Made by a program: the position numbers and the translations under genes | Shown here: positions 36,540-48,212 of the stretch, piece after piece | How the letters are laid out: each line of letters starts with the position of its first letter | Position numbering within the stretch: the stretch's first letter is position 1 | From: Siderastrea siderea | Taxonomy: Eukaryota; Cnidaria; Anthozoa; Scleractinia; Rhizangiidae | Direction: 5' to 3' | Length of the DNA stretch: 64,000 nucleotides | Assembly: GCA_964030785.1 (NCBI GenBank) | Contig: OZ034968.1 | Span: 28,854,186 to 28,918,185, forward strand | The notes under the pieces: generated by a model | Databases searched by the model: none | What the model saw: only the letters and a program-made list of their open reading frames with translations | What the model was told of the DNA's origin: nothing

Positions 36540-37064
36540 TTTGGTTTTGTCAGCGCGAGCCTGAATTGCCCAGATTTTTTATTTCATATCATATTAGAAG
36601 TAGGGCCAAACTTTATCACAGTGTTTACATCTATTCGATATTAGACATACCAAGACCCATTTTAAGCCTCCGTAGTTTACCAATTTTTGCCTTTTTCCGA
36701 AGTGCACAAAATGCCTTTGTTTCAAAGAACCACCAAACCTCATAAATAACGCAAAACTCCATGCAATTCCCATTGATAGAAAGTATAAGGGTATTACTAT
36801 CATTTAAAATTAAAATTGTTTTCTTGCGTTGCAAACGGTTTTAAAGCAAGCGTCTTCAATTTGTTTAATTTTAAGCCTGATTATTGCGTAATAAATTAAG
36901 CAAAACCGTTTTTCCGAATTTCCCGAAAACAATAGAATTCCAGAAGGTTTAAATAATATTTTCGAAGATAGCTCCCCAAAAGTGTTCTTCTAGCAAGTTA
37001 TCAGGATTTTCGATTTTCTGAGCTTGTCCGCCGATTCTCGATATTTACAGTCAGAGCCTCTTAA
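36540..37064 (-). repeat. Inverted repeat, right arm (copy 2)
   Basis: Copy 2 counterpart of 24571-25095, with a few substitutions such as 'tttggttttgtcagcg' for 'tttgtttttgtcagcg'. Confidence 0.88.
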
Positions 37065-38348
37065 GCTCATATTAATAGTGCTTCGAACTGTATTTACACC
37101 TCGCTGATTACTGTGGTGAAGCGAGTATTCTTCACAAAAGAGAAGAGAGTATCCTGCACTCGTTAAATATTTTCCCCGTCCTTTTTCACATTCATGCATG
37201 ACCCGAAGAAAAACTTGACTTACGGAGTGGAAAACAGCTGATTGCATGAAAGTCTTCTCGCGCTTGCCGGCCGGAGAACAAAGCAGTGAATTCTCCATTT
37301 TCAAATCTTTAAAAGCCTTATTAACTCTGTGTTATTCCCAATGACCATTATTCTGATCCAGGTTAATTTTGTTCTAGAAAAAACTGCTGAAATAACACGC
37401 TTTTTTATTTACACAAAAAAACAAGAGCTAAACTTGTTGTTTCCTCAGCGGTCCGCATGTTGTTTTGATTCTTCTCGTCAATAATTGTCAACTGTTTGTT
37501 AGTATTACTGACTTTGTTTATGACCCACAGAGAAACGCCTTCCAAGACAAACACATCTGCAATTCTTTATTATTCAAGCTCAGAAGGAATTCACGTTGAA
37601 GAACCACAAGAAACCCGCAAATTCCGACCTGAAACTGAAGTATTATTACACGGTAATAGCGCTCATAATTCTTGGTTTCAAGACAAACTACTGCTCAATT
37701 GCTCGAGCATTTTGCCATAAATACAAAACTTAAAGCAAGATCAAACAACGTTTTGATATCGCTGACATCATTATCAAGATTGAAATGGTGATAAAGTGGA
37801 AAACTGAAAAGAATAAGAATAGGAATCTGATCCATAAGCATATCAATCAGTCGGGTCCAAACAACAGATTACGCACGGATTTAGTAGTAGCACGACGGCG
37901 AAATCGTTGTCGTTGGTAGCAATCAGTGTTTGTTGACAGGTAGTTTTGTTTCCCCATCCATTCCATGCTCAAGATATTTCAGAGACCACTAATCCAGCCG
38001 ACTTATGGACTTCATTACTGATCCTTACCTATGCTATGAGATTCGTCATAAACAATTCTTAAAATAGATGTCACCCGCGTAGTTTGTCCTGATGAATATT
38101 TTCATACGGTCTGCTTTTTCTTCCAAGTTGAGAGTTAGCCGCTTTTCGAAGCAATAGAATAAGCTTGTCCTCCGTTAAATAGTTTTTAAAATGGAGCCCT
38201 TTTTGGTATTTCACTCGAGGCGATCGAGGCCTCGGGATTCATATCTGAGTAGCCCACTGACCTTTAATGCCGAAGATCGTGGGCTCAGTCTTTTCTCGGA
38301 GAAAAGATTTCGCCATCAAATGGCATTTGTTCCCTCGACTGTTTTAAA

Positions 38349-38702
38349 ACCCTACGACAGTCGTAGCCACAATCAAAATATTAGAATGACGAGATGTATA
38401 CGATCTTTGCCTGACGCAGGCAGCGCGCGCTACAAAAGTCGCATACGACAGTCGTAAGCAAAACATCGTGCCGTGTAAATCGGCCCTAAATCAGAAGTAC
38501 AACATCTTCACGACAGTTGCTCACAACACGAAAACTGTCGTAGGATTTTTAAACACGTTTTAAAACCCTACGAGAGTCGTAACCACAATCAAGATGTTAG
38601 AATGACGAGTTGTATACGATCTTTGCTTGACACGAGAGCGCGCGCTACAAAAGTCGCATACGACAGTTGTAAGCAGAAGTCGTATGGTCTAAATCAGCCC
38701 TG
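38349..38702. repeat. Pair of about 213-bp direct repeats (copy 2)
   Basis: Copy 2 counterpart of 26377-26730, apparently unchanged. Confidence 0.7.
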
Positions 38703-38885
38703 GGGGAACTTCCTGCTTTTCATTGTCCGTTCTGAGAATGCGAAACCAGAAATACGTGACAAACGTCACCCAGGGTGTATTCCTTTTATAGGGTGGAGTT
38801 AGGTGACTTCTAACAACAGAGCTAAGTTAGCGTTCAGTCTGTCCCCAGTTAGAGTCCTGTCATAATCGAGTGCAATTAAGAGGCA

Positions 38886-39543
38886 ATGTCCACTAAGACA
38901 GAGCGAAATCGAAAATATGTGGCACATGATGAAAAATCAAAATTCTCCGTTTTTCGCCCAGAGATACCTAATGGTAGCTCTAGAAGCGTGGTAGCATTTT
39001 TTGTTGAGAAACTATTTTTAAACCTCCAAAAAAAACCGTTACCGCACTACGTGTCTCTACAAACAGCCCGAATAAACGCGAATCATACCTTCTCGTAAAC
39101 TTCGCTCTGTTTAATTTGCGTCATAGAACAATCCTGTTATGAGCTTAGAAATTTGCTGTTGAAGAGTTTACAAGTAATTTGAGTCAAATTATTCTTTTGT
39201 GGATTAATTTTCAAGGTCATGGCAGGCAGCTGAAAACCACTAAAATTCGCTTGCTTTGAATTCTCAATTTGGCACAGTTTTTCAAGAGAAAGTTTCCCTC
39301 CCCGGTAAAACACCGAATCACTTGAAATTCAGAATTCTTGAAAGAGGAAATGCCGTTCTTAAACCAGGTTTAAAAATTAGTTTCGGGCTTTTTATCACCA
39401 CCGAGTACAAACGCTCTCAAAATCCCGATAATTACAACATTAACACGTCAACAATTGGCACATACCTCCGACCAAATAACCAAAAATGTGGACATTTCTT
39501 CTATTTTGGTTGGTATTTGGTTGTAATCCACAGCAGAAAGGTA
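38886..39543 (+). pseudogene. Coding-like gene fragment (copy 2)
   Basis: Counterpart of 26914-27570. The first open frame (MSTKTERNRKYVAHDEKSKF) differs at its end by one extra A in an A-run near 39027, which shifts the frame after residue 50. That frame variation argues that this first part is not under selection now, or that an intron begins before the run. The second open stretch (FGTVFQEKVSLPGKTPNHL onward) is identical to copy 1 and ends at the same donor (GTAATG). Confidence 0.33.
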
Positions 39544-40003
39544 ATGTCTAGTTCACCTGAATATGGTATTGTCTAAATATCAGGTTCTGTGCGTACTCTT
39601 TCATAATAACTATCTTGACGTCTGGGGTCAACAACATCACTGAAGCATCGCGTATTGGCAATCAACCCAAATGACTTATTTCCATCCCGCCTCCTTTTGT
39701 TAAAATGAAGAACCTTCCTTATTTGAACTTCAAAAGAGTTTTCTCCTATAAGACGTCTTTTCTTGATCTGTATTCGTTGCAAAATTTCGAAACGATAATT
39801 TCTTGCCGAAAGCTTACAAGCAAGAAAATGTCACGCACTTGATTTTACATGACGTCGGATTTGACTTGGAGGGGGAAATGCACAGGAAACAAAAAAAAAC
39901 AAAGAAACAAAAACAAAAAAAACAACAACAAAAAGTAAGCAGAAACAAACAAACAAAAACAAAGCAATGAGAACTTTGAAAACCTGTGGACCCAAGGACC
40001 GAT

Positions 40004-40462
40004 TACCGTCAACTGCCGCTTATAAGCCCTGGGCTTACACAACTTTGTGAGGGGTTTTGGGTGGGCTTATAAACGGAGGGGCGGATATCCTGGGGGGCTT
40101 ATAAGTTTCGAAATGAGCCACAGCAGTGTTGATCGAAATACGTTTTTAATTTACCAGTTTTTAATTAACCTTGGAAACGTCACAATAAATCGAATTCATT
40201 TCAATTTTAATTTAACAACAAAATCAAAACTGTAACAACACGAACGTAACCGGAACGTAACAAAACAGAAGCTCAGAGTTCATCTTCGCAGTGTTCTGTG
40301 AGAGTGCTTAATATTAAGGAAACAGGGAAAACTAGAGGGCGACTTATATCCGGTGAGCTTATACTGGGTGTATTTTTTTGTTTACAGGTAGATGGGCCTA
40401 TCACCAGGGGGGGGGGGGGGTGGCTTGTAAGCGGTTGGGCTTATAAGTGGCAGTTAACGGTA
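40004..40462. mobile_element. MITE with TACCGT(C/T)AACTGCC ends (copy 2)
   Basis: Counterpart of 28052-28509. Terminal repeats are intact; the internal G-run is shorter and 'cttgaaggcgg' is replaced by 'cttgtaagcgg', plus a 2-bp 'ag' indel. Confidence 0.8.
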
Positions 40463-41361
40463 TTTATGTATTTATCAGTATCATTAGAGGCAGTGAAGCC
40501 TTGCCAAAATCTTGCCTGTTACTAGGGCTTTGAAAAAGAAATTATTATTAAGTCTCTATGTATTGGTCTTCAAAAATTGGTCAAGACAGGAGTGAGAATG
40601 TAACAATGTATGTTGAGTTTACTCAAGCCCAAACCAGGGATGTGGCCAGGGGTGCCGGAACCGTCCTTTTCGTTCTTTATAAGCTTGTGAAACGATTTTA
40701 TGGCAAGCCTAGCGGATTACAATTTTATACATGAAACTCGAAATTAAGTTGAGTTTGAAACTCAACTCATGTTGAAACTCATCATGACAAGGAGTCTTAA
40801 TGTTTAGGGCTCTTTGTCGCTTTCCGCCTGATCTTCTGAGCAGAGCAGGTGACGAAGGTGGAGAACCATCCTTGTGACGAATGGCTAACGCTCGAAACGT
40901 CAGCTTTCAATCTCTTCACGGTGGCTCAATCTGGTACCTTATCAACTCAGTTGATAAATACAAAGTTTTGTGTTTCGCTTCCCCACCCATGTAGCACCAC
41001 AGTTTCTCTAGAAACTAACCCCCTTGTTTGTCAAGAGACAGTTGGTTGTGCGATTTTTCTCCGTCTTCTCACGGTTGAGGAGAACGAGCTCGGTTTCACT
41101 TAGAGCACTGCTATGGACGGTAGACCATCAGATGACAGGGCCTTAGATTTCAGCTCAGATATTGGTCTTATAGGTCCCACGCCATATGCTCTTCATACAC
41201 GGACGGACTCCTTCTTTAGAAAACTGTATATTCACACCATCGATCTTCCAAGTGGCAACTAAACGGCTTGCAATGGACGCGCACCGGATGACACTTAAGG
41301 ATGGTTCTCCACCGGGATCTTGATATCGTGTCCGGAGTTTAGGAGGACAAATGTATCGGGG

Positions 41362-41694
41362 TTAGTCTCCGCCGGCCTTGCGGTCGCAGGCTCCCTTCCC
41401 TCCATGGGGAGGGAAGGGAGCCAAGAGTTTGAACACCGCGCCCAGCTCTGCTCCTAGTACTCCTGCGCAAACTATGGTGGCCCTGCAGGTCCTGCAGTGG
41501 TAGCAGCCAGCGCTGTCTTGCCGGAAGCTGACTGTCTTCAGGGCTGGTATGGTAGTGTTAATCTGCTTAATGACGCCTGCCATCACAGTGAAGAGTGCAC
41601 GAAAGTGGGTATGAGAAAAAAGTGTACTTACCAGAGCCCACTGGAGGGAAGACACCGATGTGTTGCAAAATAGCTTTCGACTCCGACTTGCCAT
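41362..41694 (-). CDS. Weak open frame with consensus splice donor (copy 2)
   Basis: Counterpart of 29409-29741, with the same frame, the same donor consensus and the same GC-rich 3' half. One substitution is silent. Same reservations as copy 1. Confidence 0.18.
   Translation of the reverse strand: MASRSRKLFCNTSVSSLQWALVSTLFSHTHFRALFTVMAGVIKQINTTIPALKTVSFRQDSAGCYHCRTCRATIVCAGVLGAELGAVFKLLAPFPPHGGKGACDRKAGGD
41389..41422. repeat. Perfect 15-bp stem hairpin (copy 2)
   Basis: Counterpart of 29436-29469; both arms are unchanged. Confidence 0.9.
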
Positions 41695-42353
41695 TTCCAC
41701 GGTCTGCTTTTCTCATTTCCCGTTCGAGGCATACTTAGACAGCCCTGGTAGAACTCAACATGACCAACGTCGATTAGCTCCCTCTGCGCTATTCCCAGAC
41801 AAGAGCGATGAGCTGGACAAATGGTCCATGTTAAGAATACTAATTAAAATACTTTTGCGCATGCTAAAAGAAAATCAACGAAGCTCAACTTCTGCGTGGA
41901 TATCGCTGATTCCAACACTGCAAGTGTGACCCGAAAAGTCTTTTTTTGCAACTGGAACAGCAACTGCTTGTTCATATCGCTTGTAAGAGGCGCAAACGCC
42001 TGCAACTAGTTTCTGAAAAGAATAAGTGACCTCTATTTGCAGCCAAGGGAGATAATGGTTTGATTGGCTATTGTACTCGGTGACAGGGGTCCTGACTGCG
42101 AGAACTCCAAAAAACCTATCCTTTTACAATGGCGCGATATAGAGGAAGCGCTCTACGACTGCTACGTGTTAAATCTGGCGTTTTCCTTTTTTTTTCTTTT
42201 TTTTTAAACGAAAATATCAGTTTTTGAACATTTACTCAAAGCCGATCCGCACTTAAGACATTTTGTCTAGTTTCCAATAATGCCGCACCTGAAATTCTCA
42301 CACGCCTGATTTCCAACAAGAAAATTATTTCCGCAAATGGCAGCTTCTCGACG

Positions 42354-43414
42354 CGCCTTCTTCGACGCAACACGGTGGCTTGCAAATAATATTGAAATCC
42401 TTCACCGTGAAATTAATTAGACTTGAAAAGTCGAACTCTGCATAAGATATAAAAAATATATATCGATGTTTGCTATTTTAGACTATCGGAAGCTTGAATA
42501 CCTTCTGCTTCTAGTGAACACGTGACAATTTTTTCCTCTCGCCAGAGCGTCACAAAATGTACATCTATGTAATCTGCAACTTGTTTTGCACAGGTCAGAA
42601 TTGTGTGGTGAATAGTCCTGTCATATGTAGTATCACTCTATTTTACTAGTTGAAAGATATTTCAGGCATAACTTCGGCGGTGTAACATGACACCAAACAG
42701 GAGGACTTAATGTGAGCAAACAAACACAGTTGTAGCCAAGTGCTACGCATTGAAAACTTACGATTATAGAGAAAAGTGAACTTAAAATTTTCAGGAAACT
42801 TGTAAAAAACAAATGGATGCCTTCTTTGTTAGCCTTCGATATGCTTTAGTTTAAACCATGGAAAAAATTTAAGCTATCTCTGCGGTTTATTTTACATTGA
42901 GGTAGTCCGGCATCTGGGATGAAAACGGGAAACGGTCATTCCGGTCGAGTTGCTGAAACAAACGCCATCGCTATTTACATCGCCTTCTATCTTGTATAAT
43001 TTCTTTCATAGCTTAAGTTATTTGAGACGTCCTAATCTTTCCATTTTTTCCCCCATTTTTGCAATCCCATCACTAAAACCAGAAGCCTACCAAAACCTAT
43101 CCTGTCACTTGACTAGAACCCGTTGCGTGACAGACAAATTTAGTTAAATCAGACCATAATAACAGTACGGTTTCTGAGATGAATGTGGAGATCACTGCAA
43201 AGTTATTTATTTTATCAGGGAATTAACACTGGGAGATTTTAAAAATTCATTTGCCATTCGTTAAGGGATGTGAATGTGTTGGCGGAGACGTTATTCATTA
43301 GTTGAAAGTCAATCTGGAGATACCAGGAGATAACGGTCGATTCCACGCGTCAAGATGGCTCTTGGACAGTACACCTAAAACTTGACGAAACCTGGCATTT
43401 AGACAAAATCTTAT
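42354..43414. other. Single-copy stretch right of the duplication, no gene supported
   Basis: The first bases after the duplication read 'cgccttcttcgacgcaac', which repeats the TCGACGCAA of the copy 1/copy 2 junction and may mark the breakpoint. The remainder is AT-rich with short open frames and no recognised domain. Confidence 0.45.
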
Positions 43415-44115
43415 TCAAGGTAAGCTAGATATGACCTTTATCCTGTACTTTTCATCCAAATACCAAAGGAAACAAGGACAGAATTCCAAGTTTTCGGCTA
43501 TTCAGTCGGAGGCACGAGCCTATTGTCTGTACTGGTTGACAGGTTAATGTTGTGATTATCGGGATTTTGAGAGCGTTTGTACTCGGCGCTGATAAAAAGC
43601 CCGAAACTAATTTTTAAACCTGATTTTAGAATGGTATATCGTCTTTCAAAAATTCTGAATGTCAAGTGATTTGGTGTTTTACCGGAGAGGAAAACTTTCT
43701 CTTGAAAAACTGTGCCAAATTGAGAATTCAAAGCAAGCGAATTTTAGTGATTTTCAGCAGCTAGCCATGACCTTGAAAATAAATTCACGGATCTAAAACA
43801 GGACTCAATTAATGCCTACACACTTTAAAAGCAAACTTTCACGGTTAAAATTGGGGTCTTCTGGGGTGCAAATCAAACAGAGCGAAGTTTACGAGAAGGT
43901 ATGACACACGTTTATTTCGCGTGTTTACAGGACACGTGTGGCGTAAACATGTTAAAATTTCTTTTTGGGGGGGGGGGGGCTTAAAAAAATTTCAAGAAAA
44001 AAATTCCCACCACGTTTCTTAGATTGCCATAGGGTATCCGTGGAAAATTTATGAGGGAATTTTATTTTTCATCATGTGCCGCCACTCGCTCGATGTTGGT
44101 GGACATCCCCTCTTC
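43415..44115 (-). pseudogene. Inverted, diverged third copy of the coding-like fragment
   Basis: Reverse-complement paralogue of 26914-27570. The start ATGTCCACC is at 44106, with an in-frame TAA after about 15 codons. The second part reads FGTVFQEKVFLSGKTPNHL then FRIFERRYTILKSGLKIS and FGLFISAEYKRS, matching copies 1 and 2 with conservative changes and no frameshift over about 60 codons. Spacing between the two parts is nearly the same (375 versus 369 bp). Divergence is far greater than between copies 1 and 2, so this is an older duplication. A G-run of about 11 lies at 43968-43979. Confidence 0.6.
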
Positions 44116-45208
44116 AATGTTTATCGTAAAATGCGCAGAAGACGTGGAAAGAAAATTCACTCAATCGACCTGTCTTCTGGCATTAATACGTTTCAATGTT
44201 AGTATCCTTGCATCTTAGAGAACAGGTGCATACCAATAAAATGTTAAAAGCGTTTCTTTCCTGGCAGAAGGCGAAGATGGCAGTTTGCCCCAGCTTTAAA
44301 GTGAAGAAGAGGTGTGAAGGGTTTTAGTTGTCTCTTTGAACTCGAGTTTCGCTTATACTCACGATGGTACAGCTAAGGATACTGGCCGACAGGACGTATT
44401 TCGGAGAGAGTATCTCATGTGCATCTTGGCCAATCCAAATTAACGCAGACTCACGAATGAATGCGGAAACTGACAACAGCTTGTGGGCAATACATATCAT
44501 ACAACAATTTTAAATAGGATGGAATAAATCGAATTGTCTGTTGGTTCTTCGTTTATTTCTTCATGTTTTCTCTGTTGAGTTCATGGAGGTAAGGAATACA
44601 AAATAGGAGGCATCGTCCTTACACTGAACCTATTTGCGTTATGTGTAGCATTTTCAAGCTTGATTCGCCGGCTGCGAATCGCCCGTCATGATTCACGTAA
44701 CGGTCAAAAAACGGCGCCGAAAAGTTGAAGAACTTGTGGCTAATTATTTTCTATGATTGTTTATGTCTCGGGAAGTTAGTAATTGCTCCGTATACTTCTT
44801 TTTTGCTCAAATTTTCATCTGTTCTTGTGGTGACCATGGGCGAATCATGGCGGGCGAATCATTTTTCCCACAAGATAATTCTGAAAGTTTAAACCTGAAA
44901 TGAGGTTACAGAAGAAATCCAAACTGAAATCTGTTCACTTCCTTCATTGCTTTGTGATTTTGAGAGACTCAAGACGAGCGAATCATAGCCGGCAAATCAT
45001 CTGTGAAATATCCAGGTCTAAGAGCCGTCTATTACCGAACTACAAGAAGTAGCGGAAGTACAGATAAAACAGACACTTGAAACTTGACATGTACATGTGC
45101 GTCTTTATTTTCTTTTCTTATGATCGAGGCACCAAGGCCTACATCACAACTTTTACATCTTGCTTTGCTTGGAGAGGTTATGGTTTGACATCTGGAAAGA
45201 AACAATAA
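44116..45208. other. No gene supported; recurring GAATCAT motifs
   Basis: The motif 'cgaatcat' next to 'ggcgggcgaatc' or 'gccggc' recurs between about 44663 and 45000 (gattcgccggctgcgaatcg, gggcgaatcatggcgggcga, cgaatcatagccggcaaatc). It forms a loose set of direct and inverted short repeats of unknown nature. No coding evidence. Confidence 0.45.
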
Positions 45209-45261
45209 GGTGAAAGTAAACCTTAGTTGGATCAGTAAGCCACTGATAAATCAAACACAAT

Positions 45262-45408
45262 CAACCAACCAACTAATCAATCAATCAATCAATCAATCAA
45301 TCGATCCATCCATCCATCCATCCATCCATCAATCGAATCAATCAATCAATCAATCATTCAATCAATCAATCAATCAATCAAACAATCCATCCATCCATCA
45401 AACGGAAA
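45262..45408. repeat. Tetranucleotide microsatellite (AATC/ATCC)n
   Basis: Runs of AATC alternate with runs of ATCC (for example 'aatcaatcaatcaatc' and 'catccatccatccatc'). The Asn/Gln/Ser/Ile-rich open frame across it reflects the repeat only. Confidence 0.95.
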
Positions 45409-45488
45409 ACGATCCAATGAATCAACCAGTGAAAAATAAAAGCATTCCGCTTGTCAAAAGAATAAGGTAACAAGCATAATGGCTTTAA

Positions 45489-45689
45489 TTAGTAGGCCAT
45501 CACCTGGTTTATTTTTTCTTTGAGTCTGAACCGGCGTGATAAGCGATGCTCCTGAGGTGCCCATAACTGTTCTCGCTTCCCAGATTTATACTTTCGTAAA
45601 ATCACACTCAATGAATTAGCTTCGTAGACAGTTGTTAAGAAGAGTGTCACAACAGCAATTAGAATTGCCGTATTTCTGATTGTTTTCAT
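45489..45689 (-). CDS. Candidate small secreted peptide precursor, 66 aa
   Basis: ATG at 45689 opens a 66-residue frame starting MKTIRNTAILIAVVTLFLTT, a good signal peptide (Lys/Arg, then about 13 hydrophobic residues, with likely cleavage near EANS). The mature part is short, basic and cysteine-free: LSVILRKYKSGKREQLW and then a dibasic RR and a C-terminal KEKINQVMAY. The GKR in KYKSGKR fits an amidation plus prohormone-convertase site, and LSRR could be a second cleavage site. Five bases upstream of the ATG on the minus strand is a strong splice acceptor (ctctattctctttcag), which suggests a 5' UTR intron and a real transcript. A TATA-like element lies upstream at about 46519. It could be a neuropeptide or another secreted peptide; the family is not recognised. 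Confidence 0.5.
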   Translation of the reverse strand: MKTIRNTAILIAVVTLFLTTVYEANSLSVILRKYKSGKREQLWAPQEHRLSRRFRLKEKINQVMAY

Positions 45690-45695
45690 GATGCC

Positions 45696-48114
45696 TGAAA
45701 GAGAATAGAGACTACGTCAACAATGACCAAATTCGAAATCTCACGGTTGAAATGGAACTAACCTGCAATAAATGCTTAGGTGGCAGTAGCTTCACATTTG
45801 GTTATGTTAACATTTTTGGCAGTTTTTCCCCGCGTTAATTTCTTATACGAGCTAATTCAAATTCATCCACGGGAACACTAACAAAATTAGTGTAATAAGC
45901 AATCATTGGATAAGCGGATAAATTATTTGTCCGATGCCGATGTCGGTTGAAAATAATTGATCTGCATCGTCATACAAAGAAAAATTACTTTTTTTGCGAA
46001 ACCGAGCTCAATATATGTTTTTATTATTACTCAATCAGGAGGCTCGTGTTGCGCAATAAAACCGTATAAATGATGATGAGAAAGGCAAGGGAATATTTCT
46101 TGTTAATAGACAACTTTAAAAATTTCGGACGGGTGATTTTCAAAGTGATTTTTTGTAACTTAGGACAAAATTTGTCCAACATTTCGGACACTGCAATGGT
46201 GCAATCCGGCGAGAATTGATATAAACCATGTTAAGTTGGCAAAATAGGTTAATCTCGTGTAAAATTTCTTCCTTGACATGCATACATTTAAACAGATAAA
46301 CTTTAAACAGATACCTTTTGTGTCAATTTTCACATTAACAGCTTCGTCGAATTTCAACCAACTCAAAAAACGTTGACCCTGCATTGATCCTCAATTTACA
46401 ACTACAAGCCAATTACAACCACCCCTTGGACTGTTATGAACAACAACGAGAAGAGTCGCCTGATGTTTCTGTGTGTAAGGCTTTCTCCCAGGCCTTCACT
46501 ATCAATTCTTTTCGGTGACATATATAGGCGAGAGGAAGCCACGGCAGTGAGGCCTAGGAAATAGGCAAGATGAAGTAGACAGTGTGACCATTAACATAAA
46601 GAGCGATGTTACCATGCCGAAATATGAAGCTTTAAACTTTTTATTAGTCTAAAAACTAAAATAATTAAAAAAATTAAAAAGATGTCCTACTCTTCGCAAT
46701 ACATCTGTTTCACAGTTGCAACCTGCGAATAATAAAATCCCCATTTTTTGTTTATTTACTTTTCTTTGATCGGCATGAAGTCGAACGGCTTTATTTGGGC
46801 CAATTTTTTGTCCGAAATCAAAAGTTTCTAAAATTTCCGGATTTTGACATCAAACATAGATGCAGGATTTAGTGAAATGAAATTGGTGAAATCACTAAGA
46901 CAAAATAGAGGAGAAAGTAAATAAATTACTAAAAGTATCATAGTCGCTAGAAGAGTAGCAGCGTCCTTTTGACATGTTCACACGCGAATCTCCGATTTCA
47001 ACTTGCATAGACAATTCTTTGGTTTTGTTCTTGTCGTTGTAGTCTTTCTTTTTTTCTTTTTCTTGTTAATTGCTTGTCTTTTTTACCACCACATTGATGC
47101 CGGAATAAATTTTACAACACATCAAGACGAGTTTAAAACTACTGTTTTGGAAATGGCTCAGTTAAATGAATGATAACTAGTTACATTTATTGTACTGCAC
47201 TTAAGCGCGTTAGAAGTCAAATTATTATAAAGAAATGCCTCCAGAAGTCGTTTTCTCTGGCGTTTTCCTTTTGTTTTGGTTTTCGCTCGCGCATAGAAGC
47301 GATCACCACGCGCAAGGTTTTGCCAGTTGTCCAGAGGCTGCATGGCTATTCAATATCAAGATAAATGCGTATTATAAAGCAATTTGTCCAGTGTCAGTAA
47401 AATGAGGTAAAGAACTGTTAATTATATAACAAGTGCATTCATGACCATAAGAATCGACTCGGATGGATACGCACATTACATGAGTATGGGGCTCCGCTGT
47501 CATAAGCCGAAGGCCTGCGAAGGAGCTCCGTTACAACTCCCGTGTATGGCGAATAACTCTGAGTGTGAATATGAGAAATAAGCGTAGTTTCGATGTCCAA
47601 AAAATGTCGAATATCACACCCTATTCGCGCAAAACACTGTGGGCAACTAGCCGGAGTTTTCTAATGAGGATTCTTCGCTACAGGAGAAGAAACCCTGTGA
47701 CGTTTCAAATCCAACTACCCCTAATGTTCTATCTCTCTTGAAATTTTGACTAAAATGTTATCCGCATCTTACTGTAAAGCAGCCATTTAATGCCCCTTGT
47801 GCATTCCAGATCTAAGCAAAAAATTTCAGTTAATGCCCAGATAATGTCCCCTTATAATTGCCTTTGGTAACCTGTTGTTCCTTTTCTAGTAAAAACTAAC
47901 TTTTGTTTGCGATATGCTTGATAAAAGAAGCATAAATAGCTGGAGCGCTGACGTGGATCCCAGCGTTAAAAAGCTTCAAAACCTTCCATTTTATAGGATC
48001 AAATTAGGCCAGGAAATCAACAACACGTTTATTAAGACTTTGGCTGTTAAAAAGAGCAGACCTTCATTTCCTTTGTTCTACATTAAATACGATAAAAAAA
48101 GGGATTATTTTGGT
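45696..48114. other. Putative 5' region of the peptide gene, then non-coding sequence
   Basis: Apart from the TATA-like motif and splice candidates described above, only short open frames without recognisable character are seen. The longest near the right end (47914-48183, plus) runs into the MITE that follows and is not supported. Confidence 0.4.
46517..46528 (-). promoter_or_regulatory. TATA-like box upstream of the secreted peptide candidate
   Basis: On the minus strand the sequence reads GCCTATATATGTCACC, a fair TATA-box match, about 830 bp upstream of the peptide ATG and in the right orientation to start a leader exon. A weak donor (aaaag then GTATCT, near 46313) could join to the acceptor at 45695. 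The link is speculative. Confidence 0.2.
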
Positions 48115-48124
48115 AGTCTGGAGC

Positions 48125-48212
48125 AACGCCGTCCCCATGATCTTCTCGCTTTTCAAGATGGCGGCGGCTCGCCAGCATATTGAAGAGCGAGAAGACCCTG
48201 GGGACGAGGTTG
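48125..48212. mobile_element. Very short MITE (88 bp) with target duplication
   Basis: The direct repeat AGTCTGGAGC flanks the element (48115-48124 and 48213-48222). The ends are imperfect inverted repeats: 'caacgccgtccccatgatct' against 'agaccctggggacgaggttg', each followed inward by 'tctcgct' or 'agcgaga'. The core holds AAGATGGCGGCGGCTCG. The duplication of 8-10 bp fits a hAT-type insertion. No coding capacity. Confidence 0.75.

Larger units (their letters stand above)
30401..42353. repeat. Large tandem duplication, copy 2 (11,953 bp)
   Basis: Direct copy of 18818-30400 joined without spacer. It ends 'cagcttctcgacg' at 42353, after which the sequence diverges (cgccttcttcgacgcaac). The main differences from copy 1 are a block of about 390 bp near 32285-32674, small indels in homopolymers, a loss of about 21 bp near 39820, and scattered single-base changes. 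No difference was seen that would make one copy functional and the other not. The intervals between the listed subfeatures hold no supported gene. Confidence 0.97.

Noticed and set aside
45210..45470. 86-codon Asn/Gln/Ser-rich frame
   Set aside because: It is the translation of the AATC/ATCC microsatellite.
47914..48183. 89-codon plus-strand frame from an ATG
   Set aside because: Its 3' end is made of MITE sequence, and no domain or splice signal supports the 5' part.
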